Shown piece after piece: positions 37,377-45,303 of a DNA stretch of 64,000 nt. The notes under the pieces are model-generated. The model was given only the letters and a program-made list of their open reading frames with translations, searched no databases and had not been told where the DNA came from. Both the position numbers and the translations under genes were made by a program. Location of the stretch: NCBI GenBank assembly GCA_019163375.1, contig JAFLKK010000008.1, positions 62,001 to 126,000 on the forward strand, read 5' to 3'. The DNA is from Paludibacter sp. Lineage in GTDB: Bacteria > Bacteroidota > Bacteroidia > Bacteroidales > Paludibacteraceae. Each line of letters begins with the position of its first letter. Position 1 is the first letter of the stretch.

Positions 37377-37680
37377 ATGCCAAAACTTTATGAATACTTC
37401 GGTTTAATATTTTTATTTTACTCAAATGAACATGAACCAATTCACGTTCATGGTAAATTTCAAGATACAGAAAGTAAAGCTGAAAATTGTTTTTGAAAAT
37501 GGGGAATTTAAAGAAATAATTATCAAAGAAGTACTGGGTAAAAAACCTCTAGATGCTCAAAACGTAAAAAAATTCAAAAAAGTAGTTGAACTTTACAGAG
37601 ATGATATTATCAGAAAATGGATTGATTTTTTTGTTTACAACATTGATTTTTCACCAGAGAAAATAACTAAAAAATTATAA
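37377..37680 (+). pseudogene. DUF4160 protein, frameshifted in an A4 run
   Basis: An ATG at 37377 opens MPKLYEYFGLIFLFYSNEHE followed by PIHVHGKFQDTESKAE, the typical beginning of a DUF4160 protein (with the conserved NEHEPIHVHG). The frame then hits TGA at 37494. The rest of the family pattern (IVFENGEFKEIIIKEV, GKKPLDAQNVKKFKK, IIRKWIDFFV) continues in the next frame to the stop at 37680. Removing one A from the AAAA at 37483-37486 joins them into a 100-residue product of normal size. It is a recent one-base insertion, a sequencing error, or a slippery site. DUF4160 genes regularly pair with DUF2442 genes, as here; function is unknown. Confidence 0.8.
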
Positions 37681-37684
37681 CATT

Positions 37685-37927
37685 ATGGTTATTTCAATTA
37701 TTAAAGCAGAATATATCAGAGAATATAACATTCACTTTTCATTTTCCGATGGTATTGAAAAAACAATTGATTTTTCAAACTTCTTGAAAAATGCGAAAAC
37801 ACAAATGTCGAGAAAATATCTTGACAAAAAACTATTTAAAAATTACTCCATCAATTATGGCGACATAGTATGGAACGATTACGAAATGTGCTTCCCCATT
37901 TGGGATTTACACGAAGGAAATATTTAA
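37685..37927 (+). CDS. DUF2442 protein
   Basis: This 80-residue protein has the DUF2442 pattern: ISIIKAEYIREYNIHFSFSDGIEKTIDFSNFL and INYGDIVWNDYEMCFPIWDLHEGNI, the late W-x-D/N-x-x-D-x-x-P-x-x-L block. It starts 4 bases after the DUF4160 stop, so the two are translationally linked. Such pairs are small mobile modules with no established biochemical role; toxin-antitoxin action has been proposed in general terms but nothing in this sequence proves it. Confidence 0.8.
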   Translation: MVISIIKAEYIREYNIHFSFSDGIEKTIDFSNFLKNAKTQMSRKYLDKKLFKNYSINYGDIVWNDYEMCFPIWDLHEGNI

Positions 37928-38019
37928 TTTATTTTTCAACTGACCTCCTTCACCAACAAGCGATAAAGAAGCAAAAAAAAATTACTCATTATGAATTATA
38001 AATTATGAATTAAAAATAT

Positions 38020-39690
38020 ATGGCTGACGATAAAAAAGTTATTTTCTCGATGGTGGGAGTTAGTAAAACTTTCCCTCCACAAAAAAAAGTATTGAACAAC
38101 ATTTACCTTTCGTTTTTCTACGGAGCTAAAATCGGTATTATTGGTCTCAATGGATCCGGTAAATCTACCTTGCTGAAAATCATTGCCGGCGTCGAAAAAA
38201 GTTTCGATGGTGAAGTGGTTTTCTCTCCGGGTTATTCGGTTGGATATTTGGAACAAGAGCCACAACTGGACAATAGTAAAACGGTAAAGGAAATTGTGCA
38301 GGAAGGTGTACAGGAAATTGTGGATATGTTGGCTGAATACGAGCGCATCAACGAACAATTTGCTGAGCCGGATGCCGATTTCGATAAATTGATTGCCCGC
38401 CAGGGTGAATTGCAGGAATTGCTGGATCATGCAGATGCATGGAACCTGGACAATAAACTGGAGCGCGCTATGGACGCTTTGCGTTGCCCGGATGAAGATG
38501 CACTGGTTTCGGTATTATCAGGAGGTGAACGCCGTCGTGTGGCGCTGTGCCGCTTGTTGCTACGCAATCCGGATATCTTATTGCTCGATGAGCCTACCAA
38601 CCACTTGGATGCCGAATCGGTAGAATGGTTGGAACACTACCTGCAAAACTATGCCGGAACCGTTATCGCCATTACCCACGACCGTTACTTCCTCGACAAT
38701 GTTTCGGGTTGGATTCTGGAACTCGACCGTGGCGAAGGTATTCCATGGAAAGGTAACTATACTTCGTGGTTAGAACAAAAAACGGCACGTATGGCCGGCG
38801 AAGAAAAGCAAGCCAGCAAGCGTCGCAAAACGCTCGAACGTGAGTTGGAATGGGTGCGTATGGCTCCTAAAGCGCGTCATGCCAAGGGTAAAGCGCGTAT
38901 CGAAGCGTACGACAAGCTGATTAACGAAGATCAAAGAGAAAAAGAAGAAAAACTGGAAATATTCATTCCTAACGGACCGCGTCTGGGTAACAAAGTGGTA
39001 GAAGCCATCGATGTTGCTAAAGGATTTGGTGATCGCTCCTTGTTCGAGCACCTTAATTTCATGCTTCCTCCCAATGGTATCGTAGGTATTATCGGACCAA
39101 ATGGTGCAGGTAAAACAACACTTTTCCGCCTTATGATGGGATTGGAAACTGCCGACAAAGGAACATTCGAAGTGGGCGAAACAGTAAAAATCGGTTATGT
39201 GGATCAAAGTCACGCCGATATTGACCCAACAAAAACAGTATACCAGGTAGTGTCGGGTGGAACAGACTTTATCCGCGTAGGTGGAAAAGAAATCAACGCA
39301 CGTGCTTATCTGTCGCGTTTCAACTTTGCCGGTGGCGATCAGGAGAAATTGTGTGGTATTCTTTCGGGTGGTGAGCGTAATCGCTTGCATTTGGCTATCA
39401 CACTGAAATCTGAAGCCAACGTGCTCCTACTCGATGAGCCGACCAATGATATTGACGTAAATACCTTACGTGCATTGGAAGAAGGACTGGAAGCATTTGC
39501 CGGATGTGCCGTGGTTATCTCGCACGACCGCTGGTTCCTCGACCGTATTTGTACCCACATCATTGCTTTTGAAGGAAACTCAGAAATATTTGTGTTCGAA
39601 GGATCTTATTCTGAATACGAAGAAAACAAAAAAATGCGCTTGGGCGACGAAGCCCCAAAACGGATACGCTACAAAAAATTGATGGTGTAA
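38020..39690 (+). CDS. ettA: Energy-dependent translational throttle protein EttA
   Basis: This ABC-F protein, 556 residues as in other EttA proteins, gates ribosomes entering elongation according to the ATP/ADP ratio. Two ABC modules are seen. The first has Walker A IGLNGSGKSTLLK, signature VLSGGERRRVALCRLLL and Walker B ILLLDEPTNHLDAES. The second has IGPNGAGKTTLFR, ILSGGERNRLHLAITL and VLLLDEPTNDIDVNT. Between them is a charged linker with RMAPKARHAKGKARIEAYD. The arm insertion in the first domain (QELLDHADAWNLDNKLERAM) supports EttA over other ABC-F types. Heptad repeats begin immediately after its stop. Confidence 0.96.
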   Translation: MADDKKVIFSMVGVSKTFPPQKKVLNNIYLSFFYGAKIGIIGLNGSGKSTLLKIIAGVEKSFDGEVVFSPGYSVGYLEQEPQLDNSKTVKEIVQEGVQEIVDMLAEYERINEQFAEPDADFDKLIARQGELQELLDHADAWNLDNKLERAMDALRCPDEDALVSVLSGGERRRVALCRLLLRNPDILLLDEPTNHLDAESVEWLEHYLQNYAGTVIAITHDRYFLDNVSGWILELDRGEGIPWKGNYTSWLEQKTARMAGEEKQASKRRKTLERELEWVRMAPKARHAKGKARIEAYDKLINEDQREKEEKLEIFIPNGPRLGNKVVEAIDVAKGFGDRSLFEHLNFMLPPNGIVGIIGPNGAGKTTLFRLMMGLETADKGTFEVGETVKIGYVDQSHADIDPTKTVYQVVSGGTDFIRVGGKEINARAYLSRFNFAGGDQEKLCGILSGGERNRLHLAITLKSEANVLLLDEPTNDIDVNTLRALEEGLEAFAGCAVVISHDRWFLDRICTHIIAFEGNSEIFVFEGSYSEYEENKKMRLGDEAPKRIRYKKLMV

Positions 39691-39718
39691 ATTCAGTTGT
39701 CAGTCATCAGTAAACAGT
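39691..39718 (+). repeat. Heptad repeat tract (4 units) after ettA
   Basis: ATTCAGT TGTCAGT CATCAGT AAACAGT: four 7-bp units starting at the first base after the ettA stop, same consensus as the arrays at 43585 and 43960. Confidence 0.7.
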
Positions 39719-39749
39719 CCCGATAAATCGGGATGTCGCAAGCTCCATT
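39719..39749. repeat. CCCGATAAATCGGG palindrome module
   Basis: CCCGATAAATCGGGATGTCG, then CAAGCTCCATT. The same words (CCGATAAATCGGGATGT... TCGCAAGCTCCAT) occur, interrupted, on the minus strand of 43866-43956, so this is a shortened copy of a dispersed repeat. Confidence 0.65.
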
Positions 39750-39764
39750 ATCAGTAATCAATAA

Positions 39765-39806
39765 AAAATGTGCCTCTCGATTTATTTCGGGAGGCACATT
39801 TTTATT
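39765..39806 (+). terminator. Terminator after ettA
   Basis: AAAAATGTGCCTC pairs with GAGGCACATTTTT around a TCGA...TCGG inner loop, followed by T-rich sequence. Confidence 0.82.
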
Positions 39807-39829
39807 TATATGAGTTGATTACATTGTAT

Positions 39830-40035
39830 AAAAGTAACCACTTAGTCACAAAGGCCACCAAGAATCACTAAAAATCTAAGTAATTACAAGACACAATCAA
39901 TGATTATCAAAACTGTAGACAAATAAACCATTCATGTTTAATTCTTCGTCTTCTTTATATTATTAGTAACAGAAATATCGGAAGATTTAAACTTTGTGTA
40001 GCTCTATATACTTAGTGCCATAGTGGTAAATATTT
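39830..40035. repeat. Spacer with TTAGTG-family degenerate repeats
   Basis: No gene. Two degenerate members of a dispersed repeat family lie here: CCACTTAGTCACAAAGGCCACC (39839-39860) and ACTTTGTGTAGC...CTTAGTGCCATAGTGGTAAA (about 39989-40030). The latter abuts the end of the wzc-like gene. Confidence 0.5.
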
Positions 40036-40037
40036 TA

Positions 40038-41888
40038 TCATATCATCCCATATCCAATCCGTTCATCGGTTCCGTTCAGCACTACCGACATTTTATTGAA
40101 CTTATTAGCAGCATAAATTTCGTTTATCAAACTACAAGCCTCACGGGGCGTAAAGTCCTGACGAACCACATAGATACAGTTATCAACCAACCTGTTGAGT
40201 AAATACGTATCCGAAACCACACCCACCGGTGCTGAATCAAGGATAATATAATCAAATTCTGCTTTTAGTTTCCCGATCAAATCGTCTAAACGCGCACTCA
40301 TCAGTAACTCATCCGGATTGGAAAGAAGAGAACCTGCAGGAATTATACTTAAACATGAGTGAATGCCCGAAGGAACAATTATATCACTAAGGTCGTTGGT
40401 TGAATCGGATAAAAACAGACTCATTCCTTTATCTTTGGTTAGGTGTAAATACTCGTCAACCATCGGATTCCGAAGATCCAAATCCACCAATACCACTTTT
40501 TTCTTCATCATTGCAAATGACAGAGCCATGTTTGTTGCTGTGAATGTTTTTCCTTCACCTGCAATCGTAGAAGTCACTAGAATTACCGGTGATTTAGCAC
40601 CTCCCAATGTAAACTGAAGATGAGTGCGAATTGACCTGAACATTTCTGCCACAGGGGTATTCTTCCCATCAGCCATCACTATTTTATCCGCATCTTTATT
40701 CTTTGCAATTGAGCCCAGATAAGGCACTTTTAGCAGTTTTTGTAGTTCTGCTTTATCCACAATTTTATCATTGAGTTTATTTTTCAGATAAAAAATCAGA
40801 CCCGGAATTCCAAAACTTAAGACAAATGCCAACAACAAAACAAGAAGGACTTTGGGCGAAACCGGATCTATAGAGACATACGCATTATCAATTGGTTTAG
40901 AAGTAGGGATAACTGTAGCCATACTAAGTTCATTTTCCTCGCGTTTCTGCAGTACAAACAAGTAAAGTGTTTGCTTCACTTTTTGTTGTCTGAGAAGGTC
41001 TACATTTGAACTATTTTTTTTCAGTTCGGCTTCAACCTTTTGTAATTCGCCTCCTATCAATTTCAGCCTTTCATCAATAAAATAAGCGGTAACCTTCGCC
41101 AATGCATTTTTATCATCTACTTCGTGCTTATTGTACAGTTCAATAAGTTTATTTAAAAATGCCTGCCCTTTTTTCACACAAGCCGAGTGGGTAGAAATAC
41201 TGATGGCATTCGACCTTTTCAGCACCGCACTCACTTTTATATTTTCACAATAGTATTCAATAAGATGACGAGTAGGGTACGATACAGTTTTATAAGTTGT
41301 ACCACCTTTCAGAGGTTGTATTTGCTTGAATCTGAATTCACCGATAGGTGTACGAACAGGTTCTGAAAGACTTGCCAACTGATATTCCCCGCTGATGGCA
41401 TCATATTTGAACCGAACAGTATACCCTTTTTCAGAACGATCTATTTTGAAAACTGCGAGATACTTTGCCGTATCATTGAACTGAGCCGGAACGAGCAATT
41501 GGACAGGTATTGTCGGATAAAGTTCCACATACCGCCATCCTTCTTTTTGAAAATACTCTGTTTGGATATTCAGATCCAAAATTACTTTTCGAATGATTGT
41601 TTGAGAACTAAGCACCTGAATTTCATCTTCAACGTCCTTATTTGTAACACCCATTCCTAAATCAATCAGCGATTTATCGAGCAATGCAGGTCCTGAATTA
41701 TCCTGACGCAATAAAATGGTTGCTTCAACTTTGTATTTTTTGTTAGCAACGCATAAGTACAAGGTCGCCATACCGAAGCAGGCAACAGCAGATATTGCAA
41801 ACCAATACCACTTTGAACGATACTTGAAGAATAAGTCTCTTACACTGAACGAATTTGGATTAGATATGTTAGGTTTATTATTGTCCAT
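40038..41888 (-). CDS. Wzc-like polysaccharide co-polymerase / tyrosine autokinase
   Basis: This 616-residue inner-membrane protein controls polymer length and export. It has an N-terminal Wzz domain after a first transmembrane segment (WYWFAISAVACFGMATLYLCV), a periplasmic region with a short coiled coil (about 250-300), a second transmembrane segment (VLLVLLLAFVLSFGIPGLIFYL) and a BY-kinase domain. The kinase shows Walker A STIAGEGKTFTATNMA, Walker A' KVVLVDLDLRNP and Walker B FDYIILDSAPVGV. It is shorter than the usual 700-800 residues. Its C-terminus (DERIGYGMI) has one Tyr where most relatives have a cluster of several. No Wza-type export gene is adjacent. Confidence 0.92.
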   Translation of the reverse strand: MDNNKPNISNPNSFSVRDLFFKYRSKWYWFAISAVACFGMATLYLCVANKKYKVEATILLRQDNSGPALLDKSLIDLGMGVTNKDVEDEIQVLSSQTIIRKVILDLNIQTEYFQKEGWRYVELYPTIPVQLLVPAQFNDTAKYLAVFKIDRSEKGYTVRFKYDAISGEYQLASLSEPVRTPIGEFRFKQIQPLKGGTTYKTVSYPTRHLIEYYCENIKVSAVLKRSNAISISTHSACVKKGQAFLNKLIELYNKHEVDDKNALAKVTAYFIDERLKLIGGELQKVEAELKKNSSNVDLLRQQKVKQTLYLFVLQKREENELSMATVIPTSKPIDNAYVSIDPVSPKVLLVLLLAFVLSFGIPGLIFYLKNKLNDKIVDKAELQKLLKVPYLGSIAKNKDADKIVMADGKNTPVAEMFRSIRTHLQFTLGGAKSPVILVTSTIAGEGKTFTATNMALSFAMMKKKVVLVDLDLRNPMVDEYLHLTKDKGMSLFLSDSTNDLSDIIVPSGIHSCLSIIPAGSLLSNPDELLMSARLDDLIGKLKAEFDYIILDSAPVGVVSDTYLLNRLVDNCIYVVRQDFTPREACSLINEIYAANKFNKMSVVLNGTDERIGYGMI

Positions 41889-42241
41889 CGCAAAATAGGG
41901 AGTAAATAGTTTGTGATAAGTGATCTTTTCGTTTTAGACATATCGGTTATATCTATAGAAACATTTTGATTGTCTCCTATAAATTAATCGATTAGCTATT
42001 GCATATTGCACAAAATTACGCAAATCATTATCAATCCACAAACATTGTTTCCAAATAATGTAAAATAATATATAATTGAGTTAGCAATAGTTTGGTGGTC
42101 TATTATTTATTCTGTTATTTTGAAGTGATTTTACCACTAAGGCACTAAAAACACATAGATGCACAACAAGAATGTTATTTTTTATAACAACGCAACAATT
42201 TACACATCTTTGCCAAATTTCAAACTAAAACATATCCATTT
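41889..42241. other. Divergent spacer between wzc-like and dipeptidase genes
   Basis: No gene. A minus-strand TAATTTTG -7-like box (42011-42018) may drive wzc. A plus-strand CATCTTTG (42205-42212) is an imperfect -7 box for the dipeptidase. A TTAGTG-family repeat (TTTTACCACTAAGGCACTAAA) lies at about 42129-42149. Confidence 0.5.
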
Positions 42242-43606
42242 ATGAACACAAAAGAATATATCTCCGAACATCAGGATCGTTTTTTAAATGAACTCTTCAG
42301 TCTAATCCGCATACCCAGTGTGAGCGCGCATGTACACCGTCAGCCTGAGTTACAACAATGTGCCGCCCAATGGCAGAAACTATTACTCGAAGCGGGTGCA
42401 GATACAGTTCAGATTATACCGACCAAAGGCAACCCCGTGGTTTTTGCTACCAAAACACTGGATAGCTCCTACCCGACCATTATGGTCTACGGCCATTACG
42501 ACGTTATGCCGGCCGAACCTCTTGAGTTATGGACCACACCGCCTTTTGAACCCGAAATTCGCGATGGGAAAATCTTTGCACGTGGTGCCGACGACGACAA
42601 AGGTCAATCGTTTATGCATGCCAAAGCTTTCGAATACCTTGTTCGAAGCAAGCAATTGAAATGCAACGTCAAGTTCCTGCTCGAAGGGGAAGAAGAAATC
42701 GGTTCGCCGAGTCTGGAAGTCTTTTGTGCCGAGAACAAAGAGCTGCTCCAATGCGATATGATATTGGTTTCGGACACCAGCATGCTTTCGGCAGATACCC
42801 CGAGCATCACCACCGGATTGCGGGGATTGGCCTACTGGCAAATCGAAGTCACAGCAGCATCACGCGATTTGCACTCCGGCATTTTTGGCGGTGCAGTGGC
42901 TAATCCGATTATGGAGCTTAGTAAAATCCTGGCACAGCTCACCAATGCTGAGGGGCAAATCACCATCCCGCATTTCTACGACGATGTAGAGGAAGTTTCC
43001 GATTACGAACGCTCTCTTATCGTTCAAATTCCGTTCAACGAAGAAGAATACAAGCGCAACCTAAATATTTCGCAGGTATACGGCGAAAAAGGCTACAGCA
43101 CTATTGAGCGCACCGGTATTCGTCCGGCATTGGACATTTGTGGTATTTGGGGAGGATATACAGGCGAAGGATCTAAAACGGTATTGCCATCCAAAGCATT
43201 TGCCAAACTATCGGCACGATTGGTCCCACATCAACAATATGAAAAGATAGCACGATTGGTAGCCGAACATCTTAGGGCTATTGCTCCTGAGCATATCGAC
43301 ATAAAAATCACGACCTTGCATGGAGCGGAGAGCTATGTTTGTCCTATCGACTCCGATGCCTACAAAGCTGCTGAGAAAGCCTATACCAAAGTATTTGGAG
43401 TAAAGCCCCTGCCCGTTCGCCGTGGTGGAAGCATTGGAGTAATTCCGATTTTTGAGAAAGTGCTGAACGTAAAACCTATTCTAATGGGCTTTGGACTCGA
43501 ATCGGACGCCATCCATTCACCGAACGAAAATTTCCCGCTCGACTTGTTCCAAAAAGGCATCGAAACCATCGTGGAATTCTATTTAACAGTGAACAGTCAA
43601 CAGTGA
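42242..43606 (+). CDS. M20-family dipeptidase
   Basis: This 454-residue metallopeptidase of family M20 (dipeptidase/carnosinase-like group) shows the metal-site blocks MVYGHYDVMPAEPLELW (His and Asp), RGADDDKGQS (bridging Asp), LLEGEEEIGS (catalytic Glu pair), a dimerisation domain around SRDLHSGIFGGAVANP, and the C-terminal GFGLESDAIHSPNE with the last metal His. It is cytoplasmic, hydrolysing dipeptides. It is the only plus-strand gene in the polysaccharide region and is probably unrelated to it. Its last codons (LTVNSQQ) are written in the heptad repeat that follows. Confidence 0.94.
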   Translation: MNTKEYISEHQDRFLNELFSLIRIPSVSAHVHRQPELQQCAAQWQKLLLEAGADTVQIIPTKGNPVVFATKTLDSSYPTIMVYGHYDVMPAEPLELWTTPPFEPEIRDGKIFARGADDDKGQSFMHAKAFEYLVRSKQLKCNVKFLLEGEEEIGSPSLEVFCAENKELLQCDMILVSDTSMLSADTPSITTGLRGLAYWQIEVTAASRDLHSGIFGGAVANPIMELSKILAQLTNAEGQITIPHFYDDVEEVSDYERSLIVQIPFNEEEYKRNLNISQVYGEKGYSTIERTGIRPALDICGIWGGYTGEGSKTVLPSKAFAKLSARLVPHQQYEKIARLVAEHLRAIAPEHIDIKITTLHGAESYVCPIDSDAYKAAEKAYTKVFGVKPLPVRRGGSIGVIPIFEKVLNVKPILMGFGLESDAIHSPNENFPLDLFQKGIETIVEFYLTVNSQQ

Positions 43607-43689
43607 GCAGTTATCAGTAAACAGTTATCAGTAAATAGTTAATAGTTATCAGTGAGCAGTGATCACTGAGCAGTGATCAGTCATCAGTG
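43585..43689 (+). repeat. Tandem heptanucleotide array, 15 units
   Basis: From AACAGTG at 43585 onward the sequence keeps a strict 7-base period for 15 units (AACAGTG, AACAGTC, AACAGTG, AGCAGTT, ATCAGTA, AACAGTT, ATCAGTA ...), consensus A-[ACGT]-[CT]-AGT-N. It begins 22 bases before the dipeptidase stop, so it encodes the protein's C-terminus. Confidence 0.9.
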
Positions 43690-43959
43690 ATTAGATAATA
43701 ATCTTTGTGGTTCTACGTGAACTCCCGATTCTCGGGATGTTCCATTAGTGACTTAGTGATAAAAACTATTTTTATTGACAATAAACTACGAATGACGCGA
43801 ATGACGCGAATTAATTTCTTTCTTATTCGTGGAATTTGTGCAATTCGTTGTTTTGAAATGTTTATGGAGCTTGCGATGGAGTATTTCGATGGAGTATTTC
43901 GACATCCCGTTTTTTCGGGACATTCCGAGAATCGGAACATCCCGATTTATCGGAACTAC
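43690..43959. repeat. Mosaic of dispersed repeat modules
   Basis: No gene. In order: a TTAGTG-family element with CTTTGTGGTTCTACGTGAA (43692-43720), a CCCGATTCTCGGGATGTTCC palindrome (43726-43745), GTGACTTAGTGATAAAA, a module TTTTTATTGACAATAAACTA followed by CGAATGACGCGAA...TTATTCGT (43770-43829) that recurs at 45115-45166, and CCCG/CGGG palindromes again (43900-43955). Confidence 0.7.
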
Positions 43960-44043
43960 TTACTGATAACTGTTTACTGATAACTACTTACTATTTACTC
44001 CTTACTATTTACTGTTGACTGCTTACTGTTAACTGATACCTGA
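43960..44043 (-). repeat. Tandem heptanucleotide array, 12 units (opposite orientation)
   Basis: TTACTGA TAACTGT TTACTGA TAACTAC TTACTAT TTACTCC and so on, twelve 7-bp units. On the minus strand they match the array at 43585. The array overlaps the 3' end of the WecA-like gene, whose last residues (SVNSKQSTVNSKE) it encodes. Confidence 0.9.
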
Positions 44044-44966
44044 TATCGGACCACCGCATACCATCCTATCGCCAGCACAGCAACCACCACACACGGATAC
44101 CAATAGGAATATGGCTCCAACAGCAGAAAACCGACAATAATAAGTGCTTGTAATGATGCATAGATAGTCGATACCCATACATGCGGCAGTTTTATTTCAT
44201 TAGCGAGTAGTTGGTAGACATGTTTGCGGTGCGCTTCGAAGATATTTTCTTTTAATAGCAAGCGGCGTATAATCGTCAATACCGTATCAACACCATAAAC
44301 CCCCAGTAAAACAATATAACTGATATCGTTGGTAGCAATGATAAGTTTACCCAACAAAAACAGAAGGATAAAAGCAATAGAGATAGATCCCACATCACCG
44401 GCAAAACACCTGGCTTTGGTTCTGAAATTAAAGTAATTGAACACCAACAAGGATAATATCACATAGTATATCAATTCGTTATCTATAAACTGCACCCGAT
44501 AGATATTAATGTAGAGCAATGCAGCTGCCACCACCAGACTATACCCACCAGTAATGCCATTGATACCATCCATAAAGTTATACGCATTCAGTATGCCTGT
44601 GCTGACTACCAATGCGCACACGCTAAAGTACCAGGGCAATTCAAATAACCCCCACTGATAAAACATCAAGCCCATAGCCGTAAAATGAACCAGCAAGCGG
44701 AGCTTTACTGAAAGTGACCTTATATCATCAATAAAACTGACAATAGAAATGAGGGTTAATCCTATAAAAAAGAAAGGATAGCTAAATTCTTGAAACAGAA
44801 AATAGAATAGAATAGCAATATAAAATATAATTCCCCCACCTCGCAAAGTCACCTGAGAACTAGAGCTGCGTTTATTCGGCAGAGCAATAATACTAAACCG
44901 ATTAGCCAACCAAAAATAGACTAGTTCAGCTATAAGCAGTAAGATGAAAATGAGAATATAGTTCAT
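43995..44966 (-). CDS. WecA/MraY-type polyprenyl-phosphate sugar-1-phosphate transferase
   Basis: This 323-residue multi-pass membrane enzyme of the PNPT family moves a HexNAc-1-phosphate from UDP to undecaprenyl phosphate. Seen: LRGGGIIFYIAILF near the start, the catalytic Asp pair in SFIDDIRSLSVKLR, NAYNFMDGINGITGGYS (nucleotide/Mg site), RCFAGDVGSIS and the basic loop ENIFEAHRKHVYQLL with its HxxH-type histidines. About ten membrane helices are visible. The final 13 residues come from the heptad repeat and are probably not functional. It is a likely first enzyme of glycan assembly. Confidence 0.92.
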   Translation of the reverse strand: MNYILIFILLLIAELVYFWLANRFSIIALPNKRSSSSQVTLRGGGIIFYIAILFYFLFQEFSYPFFFIGLTLISIVSFIDDIRSLSVKLRLLVHFTAMGLMFYQWGLFELPWYFSVCALVVSTGILNAYNFMDGINGITGGYSLVVAAALLYINIYRVQFIDNELIYYVILSLLVFNYFNFRTKARCFAGDVGSISIAFILLFLLGKLIIATNDISYIVLLGVYGVDTVLTIIRRLLLKENIFEAHRKHVYQLLANEIKLPHVWVSTIYASLQALIIVGFLLLEPYSYWYPCVVVAVLAIGWYAVVRYQVSVNSKQSTVNSKE

Positions 44967-45295
44967 ACTTTTTAGTTGATACTTCTACTACGTTCTGTAC
45001 AAGTAAAAGTAGTTTGTTGTAAATAGTGGTTGACTATAACTATTTACTGATAATGAAGTTTGAGATATCCCAACCTATCGGAACTGCTTACTTTACAAAC
45101 TGCTCCTTGCGGTTTTTATTGATAATAAACTCCGAATGACACGAATTAATCTCTTTCTTATTCGTAAAACCTGTGAACCAACGGTCAGCGTAGCTAAATT
45201 CGTTGTCTGAAATTTATTCAGTACACTCTCTCTGTGTATCTAAGTGAACTTAGTGACTTAGTGGTAAAACTGTTTTATTCACTGATAACTGTTTA
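44967..45295. repeat. Second mosaic of dispersed repeats
   Basis: No gene. It repeats the modules of 43690-43959: heptads (TAACTAT TTACTGA near 45038), TATCCCAACCTATCGGAACTGCTTAC (diverged palindrome, 45066-45091), TTTTTATTGATAATAAACTC then CGAATGACACGAATTAATCT to TTATTCGT (45115-45166), and CTGTGTATCTAAGTGAACTTAGTGACTTAGTGGTAAAA-like TTAGTG repeats (about 45232-45269). Confidence 0.7.
45115..45166. repeat. Copy of the TTTTTATTGAyAATAAACT module
   Basis: About 50 bases that match 43770-43829 apart from a few substitutions and one 9-base unit (GAATGACGC) that is doubled in the other copy. Confidence 0.75.
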
Positions 45296-45303
45296 CTACC
45301 TAC
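45276..45303 (-). repeat. Heptad tract at the 3' end of the wzi-like gene
   Basis: On the minus strand TTTAGTA GGTAGTA AACAGTT ATCAGTG: four 7-bp units that begin in the last codons of the Wzi-like frame and supply its stop codon. Confidence 0.65.

Noticed and set aside
37252-37440. 62-codon minus-strand open frame opposite DUF4160
   Set aside because: It lies antisense to a recognisable DUF4160 start and promoter, so it is a shadow.
43585-44043. CRISPR-like array
   Set aside because: Units are 7 bp with no unique spacers of 30 bp or so, and no cas genes are near.
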